From positions 3,342,201 through 3,406,200 of the forward strand of contig KE356560.1 of assembly GCA_000415965.1 (NCBI GenBank): DNA of 64,000 nucleotides, in the 5' to 3' direction. The notes beneath the pieces are model-generated. The model made no database searches and was not told where the DNA came from. It saw only the letters and a list, made by a program, of their open reading frames with translations. Of this stretch, positions 37,526 to 48,658 are shown piece after piece (the first letter of the stretch is position 1; every line of letters starts with the position of its first letter). Made by a program: the position numbers and the translations under genes. Source of the DNA: Haloquadratum walsbyi J07HQW1. Lineage in GTDB: Archaea > Halobacteriota > Halobacteria > Halobacteriales > Haloferacaceae.

Positions 37526-39715
37526 TCAGAATTGATCGACAGAACCTGGAAGTTCGAGCTTCATCCCTTTCCGCTCACGAATCTCCATGATCTTCTCACG
37601 CTGAAGATTATCTGAGAGCACGCGGAATCCAGCATTTTCGGTGTTCCATGAGGCACGACCCTCTGTTGCTGAGCGAATATCAGAGGAGAATCCAATCATT
37701 TCCTCGACTGGGGCAATCCCTTCGATAACCATCAGATCACCCTCTTGGAACATATCATCGACACGACCACGTCGTCCCTGAATTTCACCAGAGGCTGAGC
37801 CCATATGTGCGGAAGGAACATCAATACGCACATCCTGAATCGGCTCAAGTAATTTAATATCGCCGTCAATGAGTGCTCTGTGAACAGCATCACGGATCGC
37901 TGGAATCACCTGTGCTGGACCACGGTGAATCGTATCTTCATGTAACTTTGCATCATGCAATCGGAGCAGTGCACCCTGGGTTGGTTCTGCTGCTAGTGGT
38001 CCATCATCAAGCGCCTCCTCAAGCCCCTCAATGACGAGTTCCATCGTCTCATTGAGATGTTGAATTCCTTTTGTGTCATCAATGAGAATATTTGTCCCAT
38101 GGATATGCTCGACCTCTTGAGAGGTGTCCTTGTCCATGCCAGCCTCTTGAAGTGCTTCGCGTCGCTCCAGTTCAGGCATATCCATTGACACCTCGCCAAG
38201 TTGAATCGCATCAACAATGTCATCGCTGAGTTGCTCAACCGTGATATAGAACTTATTATGACGATTTGGTGATACGCCTTCGACCTCGCGGGAAGCGCTC
38301 TGTGGTGACTCACGATAGACAACAATCGGTTCACCCGTCTGGACAGGAATTCCTTGATTCGATTGGATGCGTTTGGTAATCACTTCAAGATGCAGCTCAC
38401 CTTGTCCACTGATGAGATGTTCACCTGTATCTTCGTTAATCTCGACACGAATCGTTGGGTCTTCTTTTGCGACCTGCTGGAGCGTTTCGATAAGCTTCGG
38501 CAGATCATCCATATTCGTTGCCTCAACAGATTTTGTAATGACCGGCTCAGAGATATGCTCAATCGACTCGAACGGCGTCATCTCGACTGACGAAACCGTC
38601 GAACCGGCAATTGCATCACGGAGTCCAGTCACGGCTGCAATATTTCCTGCGGGAACACCGCGGTCGAGCTCTTCTCGTTCACCACCCATGAAGATTCCAA
38701 CTGACTGAACGCGATTTGTCCCGACTGTTCCGGAGACATACAGTTCTTGACCTTTCTCCAGTGTCCCGCTAAATAATCGTCCGGTAGCAATCTCACCCGC
38801 ATGAGGATCCATCGAAATATCGGTCACCATGAACACAACATCCCCATCATCTGTGACATCACGCATCTGCGTTGCGAGATTTGAGGTGTCATCACCACGC
38901 CAGACACGGGGAATACGTCGTGGTTGCGCGTCAAGTGGATCTGGGAAGTGCTCAGCAACCATATCGAGCACGACATCTGATAATGGTGTTTCCTTGTGGA
39001 GTTGTTTTCGCTTGCCGGCTTGTTCCATTTCGATGATTTCAGGGAATCCGATGCCGGTTTCGATCATTGACGGCGCAGACACACCCCACTTGTACAGTGC
39101 TGACCCAAAGGCAACGGTCCCGTCTTCGACCGAAACTGTCCAGTCATCGATATCATCACGGTTTTCGGTCATCCCGCGAATCAACTCATTCACATCAGCA
39201 ATCACGGTCTGCAGTCGCTCCTGCATCTCCTGTGGGCCTTCTTGAAGCTCAGAGATGAGACGGTCAACCTTATTGATAAATAGCGCGGGTTTCACGCCCT
39301 CTCGAAGTGCCTGTCGAACGACGGTCTCTGTCTGTGGCATCGCTCCTTCAACCGCATCAACAACGACAAGCGCACCGTCGACAGCACGCATCGCTCGAGT
39401 AACGTCGCCACCAAAATCAACGTGACCAGGAGTATCGATAAGATTGATGAGATGATTCGTATTCTCATACGTATGTGTCATCGATACATTCGCCGCGTCG
39501 ATTGTAATTCCACGTTCCTGTTCGTCCTCCTCAGTGTCCATCATCAATCGGGTCGCCTCACCCTCATCGGCGATCATCCCCGCCCCAGCAAGGAGATTAT
39601 CAGTAAGGGTCGTCTTGCCGTGATCAACGTGAGCAGCGATGGCGATGTTCCGGATCTGCCCCGGTGCGTCCATCAGTTGCTCACACTCTTGGACGATCTT
39701 CTTTCGTCGGCCCAT
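37526..39715 (-). CDS. fusA: Translation elongation factor EF-2
   Basis: A 729-residue GTPase from the ATG at 39715 ([20 protein letters not shown]). The ten codons upstream are not part of the family. G motifs are [22 protein letters not shown] and NKVD. The tip of domain IV contains [15 protein letters not shown], which carries the histidine that archaea modify to diphthamide. It translocates tRNA and mRNA on the ribosome. It is separated from rps7 by a plus-strand gene and spacers, unlike the compact arrangement in many archaea. Confidence 0.97.
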   Translation of the reverse strand: MGRRKKIVQECEQLMDAPGQIRNIAIAAHVDHGKTTLTDNLLAGAGMIADEGEATRLMMDTEEDEQERGITIDAANVSMTHTYENTNHLINLIDTPGHVDFGGDVTRAMRAVDGALVVVDAVEGAMPQTETVVRQALREGVKPALFINKVDRLISELQEGPQEMQERLQTVIADVNELIRGMTENRDDIDDWTVSVEDGTVAFGSALYKWGVSAPSMIETGIGFPEIIEMEQAGKRKQLHKETPLSDVVLDMVAEHFPDPLDAQPRRIPRVWRGDDTSNLATQMRDVTDDGDVVFMVTDISMDPHAGEIATGRLFSGTLEKGQELYVSGTVGTNRVQSVGIFMGGEREELDRGVPAGNIAAVTGLRDAIAGSTVSSVEMTPFESIEHISEPVITKSVEATNMDDLPKLIETLQQVAKEDPTIRVEINEDTGEHLISGQGELHLEVITKRIQSNQGIPVQTGEPIVVYRESPQSASREVEGVSPNRHNKFYITVEQLSDDIVDAIQLGEVSMDMPELERREALQEAGMDKDTSQEVEHIHGTNILIDDTKGIQHLNETMELVIEGLEEALDDGPLAAEPTQGALLRLHDAKLHEDTIHRGPAQVIPAIRDAVHRALIDGDIKLLEPIQDVRIDVPSAHMGSASGEIQGRRGRVDDMFQEGDLMVIEGIAPVEEMIGFSSDIRSATEGRASWNTENAGFRVLSDNLQREKIMEIRERKGMKLELPGSVDQF

Positions 39716-40082
39716 TATAGCAGTCTGTATCGGTAGGAGGGGCAAAAGGGTAGTGTTTTGATGATATGACAGGTGCTATCTGTGACATACTCACTGGTTA
39801 CATGAGAGTGAGAGGGAACTCCCAGATGTTACGCAAAAGATAATTTCGAATGGAAATGACTGATCGATACTATCACATATTCTATAATAAACACCAGTCA
39901 TATTCGTGAGTTGATTGTCTGTTACTCAGACCGACTGGACAGTAGAGAGGCATCACTGAGACAGCAGTCACATTCTGAATCGCCTCAGAGAGTTTCTGTT
40001 ACGTCTCAATAGAATAGAGTCTACAGTCTGTTGTCTGTAATCTGTAACACTTTTACTCGGGCACATCATGATAATAATAAAC
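39716..40082. promoter_or_regulatory. Divergent promoter region, fusA and DUF5781-type gene
   Basis: No gene. It separates two divergent starts. A CTTTTACTC box at 40050-40058 sits about 29 bp before the plus-strand ATG at 40083, fitting a leaderless message. I see no equally clear box for fusA. Confidence 0.35.
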
Positions 40083-40943
40083 ATGGATGTGCGAGTCCGC
40101 GGAGCTGCCCCGGCGGAACCGTTTCTTAGTGCAGCGGAACTCTTTGAGACAGAGTATGATCTCAACAGTCCGGTATATGTTGATGTGCGTGAAAGCCCCG
40201 ACGAGCGGACCTGGGCAGCCCACTATGAGGACCATCATGTATTGAATATTTCACAGAAAGCAGCGACAAGTGCAATGGCTCGTGAGTTGGTGGTTCATGA
40301 GCTAGCACATATGGCACGGAATGAGGAAGGACATGTTTCACATCACCTAGCAACTGAGGAAGCACTCTATCTTGCTCTCGCTGGCGAGTCAGTTGAACGA
40401 CATAAAATTGCACATTGCTATCAGATTGCGAATCATATGAAGGATATCTATGCTGATGACATTACACTCGCGGTCACCGCACCAACGAAACTTATCGACT
40501 TTCTTGAATCTGAGTTGGCGCGAGCCATTGCTTCGGCATCCGCATCAGCATCATCTCCATGGCCGGACTCACGACGTGTCACCGTTGATACAGACCCAGA
40601 AATCACGGCTGTTAACGCAGCGTTTGCGCTTGCCCTCGTTGAACGTCATGATCTTATTGAGGCTGATCACCGACTGTATGACCTTGCTCACGCAGCAGCA
40701 GATGATGCTCCGACTGTCGATATGAAATCATTCACCGATCATTTCCGATCGCTCGGGGCAAATCCAACAACAAGTGAGTATAGAAGTGCACTCGTTGATG
40801 CAACTCGGGCGTATGCTCTGGATGAGTCTGGAGTTGATTTGTCTAACACCGTTGATGAACAACAAGAGTACAGACAGAACGTAGATTCCAATGAGAAAAC
40901 AATCTCGCAGTCTCAGTTCCAATTCGGTCCAGCCTCAGATTAG
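40083..40943 (+). CDS. HELAH-motif putative metalloprotease (DUF5781-like)
   Basis: 286 residues from the ATG at 40083 (MDVRVRGAAPAEPFLSAAEL). It contains the zincin motif VVHELAHMARNEEGH at about residues 74-88, with HExxH plus a further His/Glu-rich stretch (HVSHH), so a metal-dependent hydrolase is likely. No signal peptide or membrane segment is seen, so it should be cytoplasmic. A low-complexity SASASASS run near residue 155 is coded by 6-bp repeats. The C-terminal third is helical and acidic. The family is conserved in haloarchaea without assigned substrate. Its place between rps7 and fusA suggests a link with translation, which is only inference. Confidence 0.8.
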   Translation: MDVRVRGAAPAEPFLSAAELFETEYDLNSPVYVDVRESPDERTWAAHYEDHHVLNISQKAATSAMARELVVHELAHMARNEEGHVSHHLATEEALYLALAGESVERHKIAHCYQIANHMKDIYADDITLAVTAPTKLIDFLESELARAIASASASASSPWPDSRRVTVDTDPEITAVNAAFALALVERHDLIEADHRLYDLAHAAADDAPTVDMKSFTDHFRSLGANPTTSEYRSALVDATRAYALDESGVDLSNTVDEQQEYRQNVDSNEKTISQSQFQFGPASD

Positions 40944-41149
40944 ACATCTGTTCACAACATAACGAGTGATGAAATGAAAAAAGGGTTTTCTCCTGTCCGA
41001 TGATTACTGTTGTGTGAAATCTACGGATTGTCGAGAAATTACGGTATATAATTGAGCGAAATAGTACTCACTGGTATCACAGGATTGGATACAAATCGAG
41101 CGTGTTGGCAAGACAACGCGCGAAAGATGACATATAACGCGACTTCGAA

Positions 41150-41184
41150 TCTAACTCTAACTCTAACTCTAATCTTAATCTTAG
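41150..41184 (-). repeat. Hexamer repeat just after rps7
   Basis: The plus strand reads three TAACTC units followed by two TAATCT-like units between the rps7 stop (41186) and about 41155. In the rps7 transcript this is an AGATTA/GAGTTA repeat in the 3' untranslated part. It is one of several 6-bp tandem repeats in the window. Confidence 0.7.
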
Positions 41185-41185
41185 A

Positions 41186-41878
41186 CTATCGGGCTGCCTC
41201 AGCAACGCGTTCAGACTCCTCTTTTTGTCCGACGGCATACGATTGAACATCGTAGTTTGCTGCACCGATAATCACCTGTGCAAGCGAGTCAGCAGCACTT
41301 CGTGCCGATTTGTATGACCCACGCTGGGTCCCATCAGCAATGAACTTCAGAGCCTGGTCAACCCGGCGCTGAGGGGCAACATCGACAGCCTGTGGAACCG
41401 AAATGCCACCATATTTTAGACGAACAGTCTCCTCACGTGGGGCGGCATTCTCAACACCGCGGACAAGGACCTGCACAGGATTCTCCTCAGTCCGGTTGTA
41501 GATGATATCGAACGCATCTTCGACGATATTCATCGTTTTTTGCTTATGACCGGTGTTATCCTCAGTCTGCATCAATCGGTTAATAAGCCGCTCGACGACA
41601 CTGATTTTCGATTTCTCAAATTGTTTCGCAGCGTGTCGACCCATCGTATGTGCAATCGGGGTCACCGTAATATATCGCTGTGTCGAGGGGTCTTCGTACT
41701 CAATTTCGGAGACATCCCATTCACCGAATAATTTTGCATTCGCGCTTGCGGTATCGGTCTTCTCCGGTGTTTCTGTTTCTGTTTCCGTCTCTATCGACTC
41801 ATCCTCATCTGCAATGACATCGACATCAACATCAGAATCAGAATCAGTAATATCGGGGTCAGTATCGGATCCAGACAT
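41186..41878 (-). CDS. rps7: 30S ribosomal protein S7
   Basis: 230 residues from the ATG at 41878 (MSGSDTDPDITDSDSDVDVD). The S7 core begins near residue 48 (KLFGEWDVSEIEYEDPSTQR) and contains KKTMNIVEDAFDIIYNRTEE and GGISVPQAVDVAPQRRVDQA, both family hallmarks. The 45-residue acidic N-terminal tail, built of DS, VD and TE dipeptides from 6-bp DNA repeats, is much longer than usual. S7 nucleates assembly of the small-subunit head. It starts 1 bp after the rps12 stop. Confidence 0.96.
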   Translation of the reverse strand: MSGSDTDPDITDSDSDVDVDVIADEDESIETETETETPEKTDTASANAKLFGEWDVSEIEYEDPSTQRYITVTPIAHTMGRHAAKQFEKSKISVVERLINRLMQTEDNTGHKQKTMNIVEDAFDIIYNRTEENPVQVLVRGVENAAPREETVRLKYGGISVPQAVDVAPQRRVDQALKFIADGTQRGSYKSARSAADSLAQVIIGAANYDVQSYAVGQKEESERVAEAAR

Positions 41879-41879
41879 C

Positions 41880-42308
41880 TTATCGCACCGGCTTTTCTGC
41901 GTTTCCGCGGACCAATTCGATAAGCGAGACGCCATTCACTTTCTCAACCTTATAGTTGACACCAGAGAGGTCACCCATTGCACGACCCTTTGCACCGCCG
42001 ATACCAGCAATTGTGACCTCATCGTGTTCATCAATAAAGGAGATCGCCCCATCGCCCGGACAGAATGCAGTCACTTGCTTGCCATTTTTAATCAACTGAA
42101 CCCGAACACATTTTCGGATTGCTGAATTTGGCTGCTTTGCCTCGATTCCAACCTTCTCAAGCACAATCCCACGACCCTGTGGGGCCCCTTCAAGTGGATC
42201 CGATTTTGCACCAAGACCGCGTTCACGACGCGCGTACTCTGAGTCAGACCATCGCCGCTGCTGTCGGTCTTGTTTGAGTTTTCGCGCGGCATACTTGCCG
42301 TTTGCCAT
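41880..42308 (-). CDS. rps12: 30S ribosomal protein S12
   Basis: 142 residues, standard archaeal length. It has the S12 signature [19 protein letters not shown], followed by [22 protein letters not shown]12 monitors codon-anticodon pairing in the decoding centre. It is first of the rps12-rps7 pair, here cut off from the upstream RNA polymerase genes by a 750-bp spacer. Confidence 0.97.
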   Translation of the reverse strand: MANGKYAARKLKQDRQQRRWSDSEYARRERGLGAKSDPLEGAPQGRGIVLEKVGIEAKQPNSAIRKCVRVQLIKNGKQVTAFCPGDGAISFIDEHDEVTIAGIGGAKGRAMGDLSGVNYKVEKVNGVSLIELVRGNAEKPVR

Positions 42309-43055
42309 AGTGTCAACTGATACCCGATGAAGACACTTAAGAGTCTCTTTTCAGATATCATAAGACGGACACAGCAACGAGTATTATACCCTGAGCGCGT
42401 TTTTGAGGCTGTTTCGACCCATGAGAGGAAAGTCAGACTCTACTTGAGACTAGCAGAGGACGGTGCCGCACAGACACAAGACGGTTCAGTTACATACTAA
42501 ATAGGTCCAATCCAACGCCGTTTCCGGCGTGGATACGCGCCGTCACGGAGTGTGATAAACCACAGAGACGCAGTCTCGAATTTCCACAGCAAGATTTCTG
42601 TGACAGGAAGTCTATCCCAGTGATATGAATTGAGCGGGAAACAAAGTGATTCCCGCCAGTCCGACGATGGCGGCCTGTCTGCCCCAAGCAATCAGACAAT
42701 CATCGGAGCCAGTCTGGTGAACGGTCGGTTTCTCTCATAACGCGGTGGGTGACTGCTCAACTGAGCAGGTAACTCTGAGTGTAGTAACACTGTAGTGGTG
42801 TTCCCGTGGCACAAACAACACTGGGACACCACATACAACCGATAATCGGAGTCCTGTTGACACCGCCAGCAGTCCCGGTCCCAGTCCCACCTGCGGCAGC
42901 CGATGAACACACCGTCAGATTCGCACTGATTGCGTTGGGTGTTCGGTGAGACTGGGACTGGGACTGTTACTGTGAAACCTGCAATCCCTCACGCTTGGGA
43001 TTTCTCCGCGTTCACGCGGAGGGCGATGTCAGTCGTTCACTGAGAGTCGACTCGA
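42309..43055. mobile_element. Spacer in the ribosomal operon with probable IS relics
   Basis: No intact gene between the NusA-like gene and rps12. On the minus strand, 42490-42910 contains fragmentary Cys- and Trp-rich frames (RRWDWDRDCWRCQQDSDYR and then YVVSQCCLCHGN), reminiscent of a broken zinc-finger protein or transposase end. At 43004-43021 there is a perfect hairpin, CTCCGCG-TTCA-CGCGGAG, followed by GGCGATGTCAG, which resembles the right end of IS200/IS605-type elements. I read the spacer as decayed inserted DNA. The exact element is not identified. Confidence 0.5.
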
Positions 43056-43478
43056 TCAGGTGAGCTGGATGTCGTCGATGTCATAATGACGGCGGGCGAG
43101 CCTCCGCGCAGTTTGGATATTCTTTCCATCCGCACCAATTGCAATACCACGGTCTGGATCTGGAATTTCAACGTATGCAACGCATTCACCGCCTTGTTCC
43201 GAGAGGGTCACATGGCGGACTGCCGCAGGTGCTAATGCGTTCTCAACAAACGCACGTGGTGTCTCAGCATCCTCAACAAGTTCGACGGTCGTTCCAATAT
43301 CGTCTTCGACCGCGCGGACATGCTTTCCGCCCGGACCGATTGCTGTTCCCATCTCACCAGCAGCGATGAGGAGAACGACCCGCTCATCGAACAGCAAACA
43401 ATCACGGGCGGTTGCATCCGTCACTGACTCAAAATATGCAATATACTGTCGTGCCTCATCAGAAAGTGTAACATGCAT
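43056..43478 (-). CDS. nusA: NusA-like transcription termination/antitermination protein
   Basis: 140 residues, the short archaeal NusA that is made of two KH domains only. The first KH GxxG is AIGPGGKHVRAVEDDI and the second is AIGADGKNIQTARRLARR. It binds RNA and is thought to act on elongating polymerase. In archaea it normally sits between rpoA2 and rps12, as here, 221 bp after rpoA2. Confidence 0.94.
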   Translation of the reverse strand: MHVTLSDEARQYIAYFESVTDATARDCLLFDERVVLLIAAGEMGTAIGPGGKHVRAVEDDIGTTVELVEDAETPRAFVENALAPAAVRHVTLSEQGGECVAYVEIPDPDRGIAIGADGKNIQTARRLARRHYDIDDIQLT

Positions 43479-43699
43479 GTATTATTCTTGGAAGAGTGAA
43501 ATCGATATTTGTTATCGAACGCTCGCCACTGAGCGATATTGCTATGGGATAGATTACGCGTAGTAATTGAAATAAAACTACCGTCTTTCAGGTGTCACAC
43601 ATCAGATAATGCTCTTCGAAGAAACTCATATTGATTAATCGCCTGACAGAACAATAGAGAGTTTCTTATAGATGCAATGCAGGCACTAACGATTTCACA

Positions 43700-45622
43700 T
43701 CAATCGTCAGAAAGCTCTGGAGCTCCACCCGAGTTGGCACTGCTCCCGCTCCCACCATCAGCATCAATTGAACCCATTCGAAGGTCAACGTCACCAGTCC
43801 CAATCGCAACTGGTTTGCCAACGATCACATTTTCGATTACGCCCTCAAGATCGTCTTCTTCGCCGTGAACAGCGGCATCAAGGAGATGATTCACTGTCAC
43901 CTCGAATGCCGCACGCGCGAGAACTGAGTCTTTCGACCCGGAGATACCATGTCGACCAATCGACTCGATCTCACCACGGTTTGTCATAATATCCGCAACA
44001 AGCATCAGATGTCGAACGTTCACATCATCGAGTCCCTGCTCACGAAGCGTTTCCATCGTTTCATTGATAATTGCCTCACGAGCCGCCTCAATACCAAGAT
44101 TCCGATGGACCTCATGAATATTGTTACTGGTCGTTCGTGAGGCGTCGACACCCTCAATCGGTAAGACATCCCCGAAGGCTGATCCCTCGGTATACAGAAC
44201 AAACTCCTCACCCTCAGTCTGTTCGTTATCCTCTTTGCGGATGACGACTCGGGAGATATCCTCGAGTCCTTTAAATACAATATCACGGAGTTCCTCAACG
44301 AGCTGAAGTAATCGCCGATAGCTTGGTTCACCTGGACCAAACTCAATAAGCATTCCATCCCGTCGTGTTGAGACACCAAGATTACTCTCGATTGTCTCAG
44401 CAATTTCTTCGGCGATAAGATTCGCATCACCGATGGTTGGCCAACGCTCACTCAGTGTTTCTGCGTTCAGATCAACTTGCACAAGCATATCGGCAACATT
44501 CGTTGAGATATCACCCAGTGCAAGGATTTTTGTCGCCTCCATCTGCCAGACAACCTCATGAGCACGTGATCGCTCATTTGCATACTCCTCTTCGAGATAC
44601 ACGGTCATCATCGGGGTATCTGGTGTTTTTCGAGCGTCAACAAGTTCAATCAGACGCGGAAGTCCCTGTGTCACGTCAATCTCTGCAACACCAGCATAGT
44701 GGAACGTGTTCATGGTGTTATGCGTCACAACTCCCTCACCGGTCGTGAATGTCTCAAGCCCACGTACCGAAAGGTCATACACATACTCGTGTTCCGGTCT
44801 GACAGTCTCAATGGAGCTAATTCGCTCCCACGTTGCTGATTCGATGATTCCAGAGGAGACTGTTGTTGAGGTAGTGTTTTTTTCAGCCCCAACGCCCGTG
44901 TTCATTTCGGCGTTGACTGTGCCACCGTCAGCGGCGACGGATTGCGATGGGAGCGGGAGCGAAATACAATCGCGTGTGCGGTCATACGAACCGACTGTCG
45001 GGAGCACATCGCCCACAGTGAGCGTTTCTCCCGCAACTGGGACAATATCACCATCACGGCGAGTAACAAATGAGTGTGCTTTTGTCGCCCGGATTGACCG
45101 CCCTGATTCAAGTTCAATCGAGAGGATTTCATTCGGGCTTTCATGTCGACTCACAGCTTCGACATGTTTCCATTTGACTTGCTCATCAGTGTCAAGGCTT
45201 GGAACCGCAAGACCGCTTGGAGCGAGTGCAACCTCATGACCATCAGTCGTCCGAGTCTCTCGGTTATCAGCGGTGAGAACAGTGTCGACGAATGACCCGA
45301 TTTCAACAAGTTCTGTGTCGCCATTCCGGCGAATGACAATCGATTCGTCGGCTTCAATTGACATCTGTGTACCAGGCTCCCCGATTGATTGTGCTGAGAC
45401 CGTTCCAACAGGGTCGTGAGCGTCGACACGGGAGTCCTCATATCGGGAGGCAATTGCCTGTGCAATGTCGTCAACCTTGTCAATTGGAACTTCTCCCCGG
45501 TCTTCGATTGTCTCATAAATGCGATGTTGGAGACTTTCCGGAAGATTGTAATCATCAACGATAGCAACGATATCGTCAGTTATGTGCTCGTATTCGGACG
45601 GATCAGTAATTGTTTCAGTCAT
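43700..45622 (-). CDS. rpoA2: DNA-directed RNA polymerase subunit A'' containing an intein
   Basis: A 640-residue precursor. Residues 1-87 and 303-640 are the A'' subunit (425 residues after splicing, close to the usual about 400), and residues 88-302 are an intein. The subunit carries the C-terminal part of the largest polymerase subunit: the trigger loop (SIGEPGTQM, interrupted, then [10 protein letters not shown]), [20 protein letters not shown] and the jaw and clamp sequences. The start is the ATG at 45622, overlapping the rpoA1 end by 8 bp. A longer reading to 45778 lies entirely inside rpoA1 and is rejected. The C-terminus is Ser/Gly-rich and acidic. Confidence 0.96.
   Translation of the reverse strand: MTETITDPSEYEHITDDIVAIVDDYNLPESLQHRIYETIEDRGEVPIDKVDDIAQAIASRYEDSRVDAHDPVGTVSAQSIGEPGTQMSIEADESIVIRRNGDTELVEIGSFVDTVLTADNRETRTTDGHEVALAPSGLAVPSLDTDEQVKWKHVEAVSRHESPNEILSIELESGRSIRATKAHSFVTRRDGDIVPVAGETLTVGDVLPTVGSYDRTRDCISLPLPSQSVAADGGTVNAEMNTGVGAEKNTTSTTVSSGIIESATWERISSIETVRPEHEYVYDLSVRGLETFTTGEGVVTHNTMNTFHYAGVAEIDVTQGLPRLIELVDARKTPDTPMMTVYLEEEYANERSRAHEVVWQMEATKILALGDISTNVADMLVQVDLNAETLSERWPTIGDANLIAEEIAETIESNLGVSTRRDGMLIEFGPGEPSYRRLLQLVEELRDIVFKGLEDISRVVIRKEDNEQTEGEEFVLYTEGSAFGDVLPIEGVDASRTTSNNIHEVHRNLGIEAAREAIINETMETLREQGLDDVNVRHLMLVADIMTNRGEIESIGRHGISGSKDSVLARAAFEVTVNHLLDAAVHGEEDDLEGVIENVIVGKPVAIGTGDVDLRMGSIDADGGSGSSANSGGAPELSDD
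44717..45361 (-). other. Mini-intein in RpoA'' (215 residues)
   Basis: An in-frame protein insert between EPGTQM and TMNTFHYAG. Block A begins at Ser1 ([17 protein letters not shown]). Block B has the conserved T-x-x-H as [19 protein letters not shown]. Blocks F and G read [20 protein letters not shown] and VVTHN. The last residues are His-Asn and the first C-extein residue is Thr, so the chemistry uses Ser1, Asn215 and Thr+1. At 215 residues there is no room for a LAGLIDADG endonuclease. A variable linker (about residues 130-175) stands in its place, so it is a mini-intein that can splice but not home. Confidence 0.95.
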
Positions 45623-48551
45623 CAGATTCCACCCCCAGATTCCGCGCCTTATCAAGCCCTGGACCGGCGTATTCTGAGATATTCGTTGGTCGTTCCTGCC
45701 GACCAAGGAACTGTGCTTTCTCCTCTTGTGATTCAAACTCTGAGTCGAGAATACGGTCAGCAACGCTCTCGACATCAATCGGCGTGTCTTTGTTTGAGGA
45801 TATCTTCACTGGTGAGGTTCCATCCTCACCGAACTCAAACTGGACGACATTACCAGACGTATCCCGAACTGTGCCGTCATATTGTGCTTCTAACTCTGAC
45901 AGAGCGTTGATCAACCGTCGCTGAAGATATCCAGACTTGGACGTCCGAACAGCCGTATCGACAAGTCCCTCGCGACCACCCATTGCATGGAAGAAGAACT
46001 CTCGTGGCGTCAATCCACCACGATAGCTGTTTTCGACAAAGCCATGTGCTTCCGCTGAGAGATCATCGGGCTGGTAATGGCTGAGTGTTCGACCCTCATA
46101 TCCACGATTGATCCGCTCGCCACGGACCGCCTGCTGACCGACACAGCCAGCCATCTGTGTGAGATTCAACATCGACCCGCGAGCACCAGATCGTGCCATT
46201 ACGACAGCGGGGTTGTCATCCTCAAAGTGATCCTCAGCAATTTCACCAGCGGAATCACGTGCCTTTCCGAGTTGCTGCATAATCTTCATTTCGAGTGTCT
46301 CATCGACTGTCCGTCCCGGAAGTGATTCGAGTTCGCCGTTTTCATACACATCAATGAACTGATTGACTTGATCATACGCATTTTCAATCGCTTCATCAAC
46401 CTGTTCATTTGCGGCTGGTGGGATCGATTCATCATCGATTCCAATCGAGAATCCAAAGTGCATGATCGCCCGCATTGCCAGTGATGCAACTTCATTGACA
46501 AAAACACGGGCTCGCGTCTTCGAGTGCACCTTCGCAAGCGTATCAACAACCTCACCACCGAACGCCCCAACGGCGTTTTCATCGATTGTTCCGGATATGA
46601 GTTCACCATCAACAATCTCGACGGTGTCACCTGCAGCAGAGGTAAATGCAAGATTCAGATTAGTCGGGAGTAATTCACTAAATAGCTGCCGACCACTCCA
46701 GTATGGGTTGCCCTCTTCGGTTTGACCCGCAGCTTCCGGAAGCGTGTCAATACTCGTTGCCCGGAGCAGGTCGAGTGCTTGAGTTTCACTAAATTGTGGG
46801 TTTCCGTTCGTGAGAAGATACGTTCCCGATATGTGATCTTGAATTGCTCCGATGATGTTTTCGCCGAATCGAGGGCTTAAGAGCTGTTCTTGAACACGCA
46901 TCAACACCCGCGCTTCCGCGCGCGATTCCTCGGTTTGTAATGCGTGCATATTCATCTCATCGCCATCGAAATCAGCATTATACGGCGGACACACAACCGT
47001 ATTGAGTCGGAACGTCTTATATGGCATTACAACAACTTCATGTGCCATGATCGACATCCGATGGAGTGACGGCTGTCGATTGAAGATCACAATATCACCA
47101 TCAATGAGATGGCGATTTACCTCCCAACCAGCACTGATCTTCTCTGCGAGTTTTTCACAATTTTTTTCTGTGACTTTGAGCCGTCGTCCATCCGGTCGCT
47201 TGACATAATTTGCACCAGGATGTCCCTCTGGACCATTTCGAACATACTGCTGTGCGCGATCGACATTCCGCGCTGTGACGTTCATCGTCTGTGTCATTTC
47301 ACGGGCAACACGCTCTGGGACACCGACCTCATTGAGTGAGAGTGTTGGATCCGGCGAAATAACTGTTCGCGCCGAGAAGTTCACCCGCTTGCCTGAGAGT
47401 GATCCACGGAATCGACCCTCCTTTCCTTTCAGTCGCTGACTCAGTGTCTTAAGCGGTCGTCCAGATCGATGTCGGGCAGGGGGTGTTCCTGAGATTTCAT
47501 TATCAATGAATGTCGTCACGTGATACTGGAGCAGTTCCCACAGGTCCTCGATGATGAGTTGTGGGGCACCAGCCTCACGATTTTCCATAAATCGTTGATT
47601 GATTCGAATAATATCAACAAGTTTATGAGTGAGGTCGTCCTCAGAGCGTTGCCCATTATCGAGCGTAATCGATGGTCGAGCGGTCACTGGTGGGACCGGC
47701 AGGACAGTCATGACCATCCACTCTGGACGGGCTCGACTCGGGTCAATTCCGAGTGTCTTAATATCTTCATCTGGAATACTCTCGAACCAATCGCGAATAT
47801 CAGAGGCCATGAGTTTGTTCATGTCCTCTTCTGTTAGGTCGATATCCAGTGCACTTTCGAGTTCCTCGCGATCGTCTCCAACCGGACGGAACTCTCCAGA
47901 GAGAATATTGTTGATACGTTCAACATTGATACCCGTTGCTTCAGCGAGCGCGTTCGGTGAGAGACCGCTGTCAGTATCATCCTCAGGATCTGGCTGCATC
48001 GCTGAAGCGATTTTTTCTGGATAGTCTCCTGCGAGAACGTCTTGGACCTCGTAGTACGTGGTTGGCTTCTCGTGTTTAATATCGTGCTGAGTTTCGCCAC
48101 AATTTGGACAGACGTTTGTCTTTCGTGCCTGTCGGACGGCTGATTTGAGTACATCTGTCCAATCCTCACCAAGTTCTTCATTACGCTGGAGTCCTTCACG
48201 GAACTCCTCACGCTCGCTTTCGGTGAGTGCAAGATGTCCACAGTTACGACACGTCGACCGAAGCAATCGACGGATGAGCTTCGTGAATCCAACGTGGATC
48301 ACCGGGGCAGCAAGTTCAATATGCCCGAAGTGACCGTTACAGGATCCTGAATGTGACCCACAAGTCTTACATTCAAGTCCAGGGTCGATGACACCAAGTC
48401 GAGGGTCCATCAGTCCCATATCAATAGGATAGCCGTCGTCATCGTAGGTGTCTGCAGTAATCACCTTTGTTGCGGACATATCGCGATACGTCTCTGGGTC
48501 CATCAATCCGAACTGGATAGCGCCGATTTCTTTTGGAGTTTGCGTTGACAT
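45615..48551 (-). CDS. rpoA1: DNA-directed RNA polymerase subunit A'
   Basis: 978 residues, the N-terminal two thirds of the largest subunit. Zinc-binding clamp sequence [17 protein letters not shown] is near residue 60, a second CxxC set is in CRNCGH and CPNCGETQH, and the catalytic loop [12 protein letters not shown] holds the three Asp that bind the active-site magnesium. The bridge helix sequence is in [20 protein letters not shown] near residue 880. No intein is present in this subunit. It overlaps rpoA2 by 8 bp and follows rpoB1 after 107 bp. Confidence 0.97.
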   Translation of the reverse strand: MSTQTPKEIGAIQFGLMDPETYRDMSATKVITADTYDDDGYPIDMGLMDPRLGVIDPGLECKTCGSHSGSCNGHFGHIELAAPVIHVGFTKLIRRLLRSTCRNCGHLALTESEREEFREGLQRNEELGEDWTDVLKSAVRQARKTNVCPNCGETQHDIKHEKPTTYYEVQDVLAGDYPEKIASAMQPDPEDDTDSGLSPNALAEATGINVERINNILSGEFRPVGDDREELESALDIDLTEEDMNKLMASDIRDWFESIPDEDIKTLGIDPSRARPEWMVMTVLPVPPVTARPSITLDNGQRSEDDLTHKLVDIIRINQRFMENREAGAPQLIIEDLWELLQYHVTTFIDNEISGTPPARHRSGRPLKTLSQRLKGKEGRFRGSLSGKRVNFSARTVISPDPTLSLNEVGVPERVAREMTQTMNVTARNVDRAQQYVRNGPEGHPGANYVKRPDGRRLKVTEKNCEKLAEKISAGWEVNRHLIDGDIVIFNRQPSLHRMSIMAHEVVVMPYKTFRLNTVVCPPYNADFDGDEMNMHALQTEESRAEARVLMRVQEQLLSPRFGENIIGAIQDHISGTYLLTNGNPQFSETQALDLLRATSIDTLPEAAGQTEEGNPYWSGRQLFSELLPTNLNLAFTSAAGDTVEIVDGELISGTIDENAVGAFGGEVVDTLAKVHSKTRARVFVNEVASLAMRAIMHFGFSIGIDDESIPPAANEQVDEAIENAYDQVNQFIDVYENGELESLPGRTVDETLEMKIMQQLGKARDSAGEIAEDHFEDDNPAVVMARSGARGSMLNLTQMAGCVGQQAVRGERINRGYEGRTLSHYQPDDLSAEAHGFVENSYRGGLTPREFFFHAMGGREGLVDTAVRTSKSGYLQRRLINALSELEAQYDGTVRDTSGNVVQFEFGEDGTSPVKISSNKDTPIDVESVADRILDSEFESQEEKAQFLGRQERPTNISEYAGPGLDKARNLGVESDD

Positions 48552-48658
48552 GATATATATCGAAAGTGTGTTTATGTTTGTATTCGTGTCGCGTTCGTGT
48601 GTTATCGAGTCGGTAGCTCGTCTGTCATGAGAGTGAGTATACTGATTTGAATACAGGA

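Noticed and set aside
45623..45778. Upstream extension of rpoA2
   Set aside because: Lies wholly inside the end of rpoA1 and has no likeness to A''; the ATG at 45622 gives the family N-terminus.
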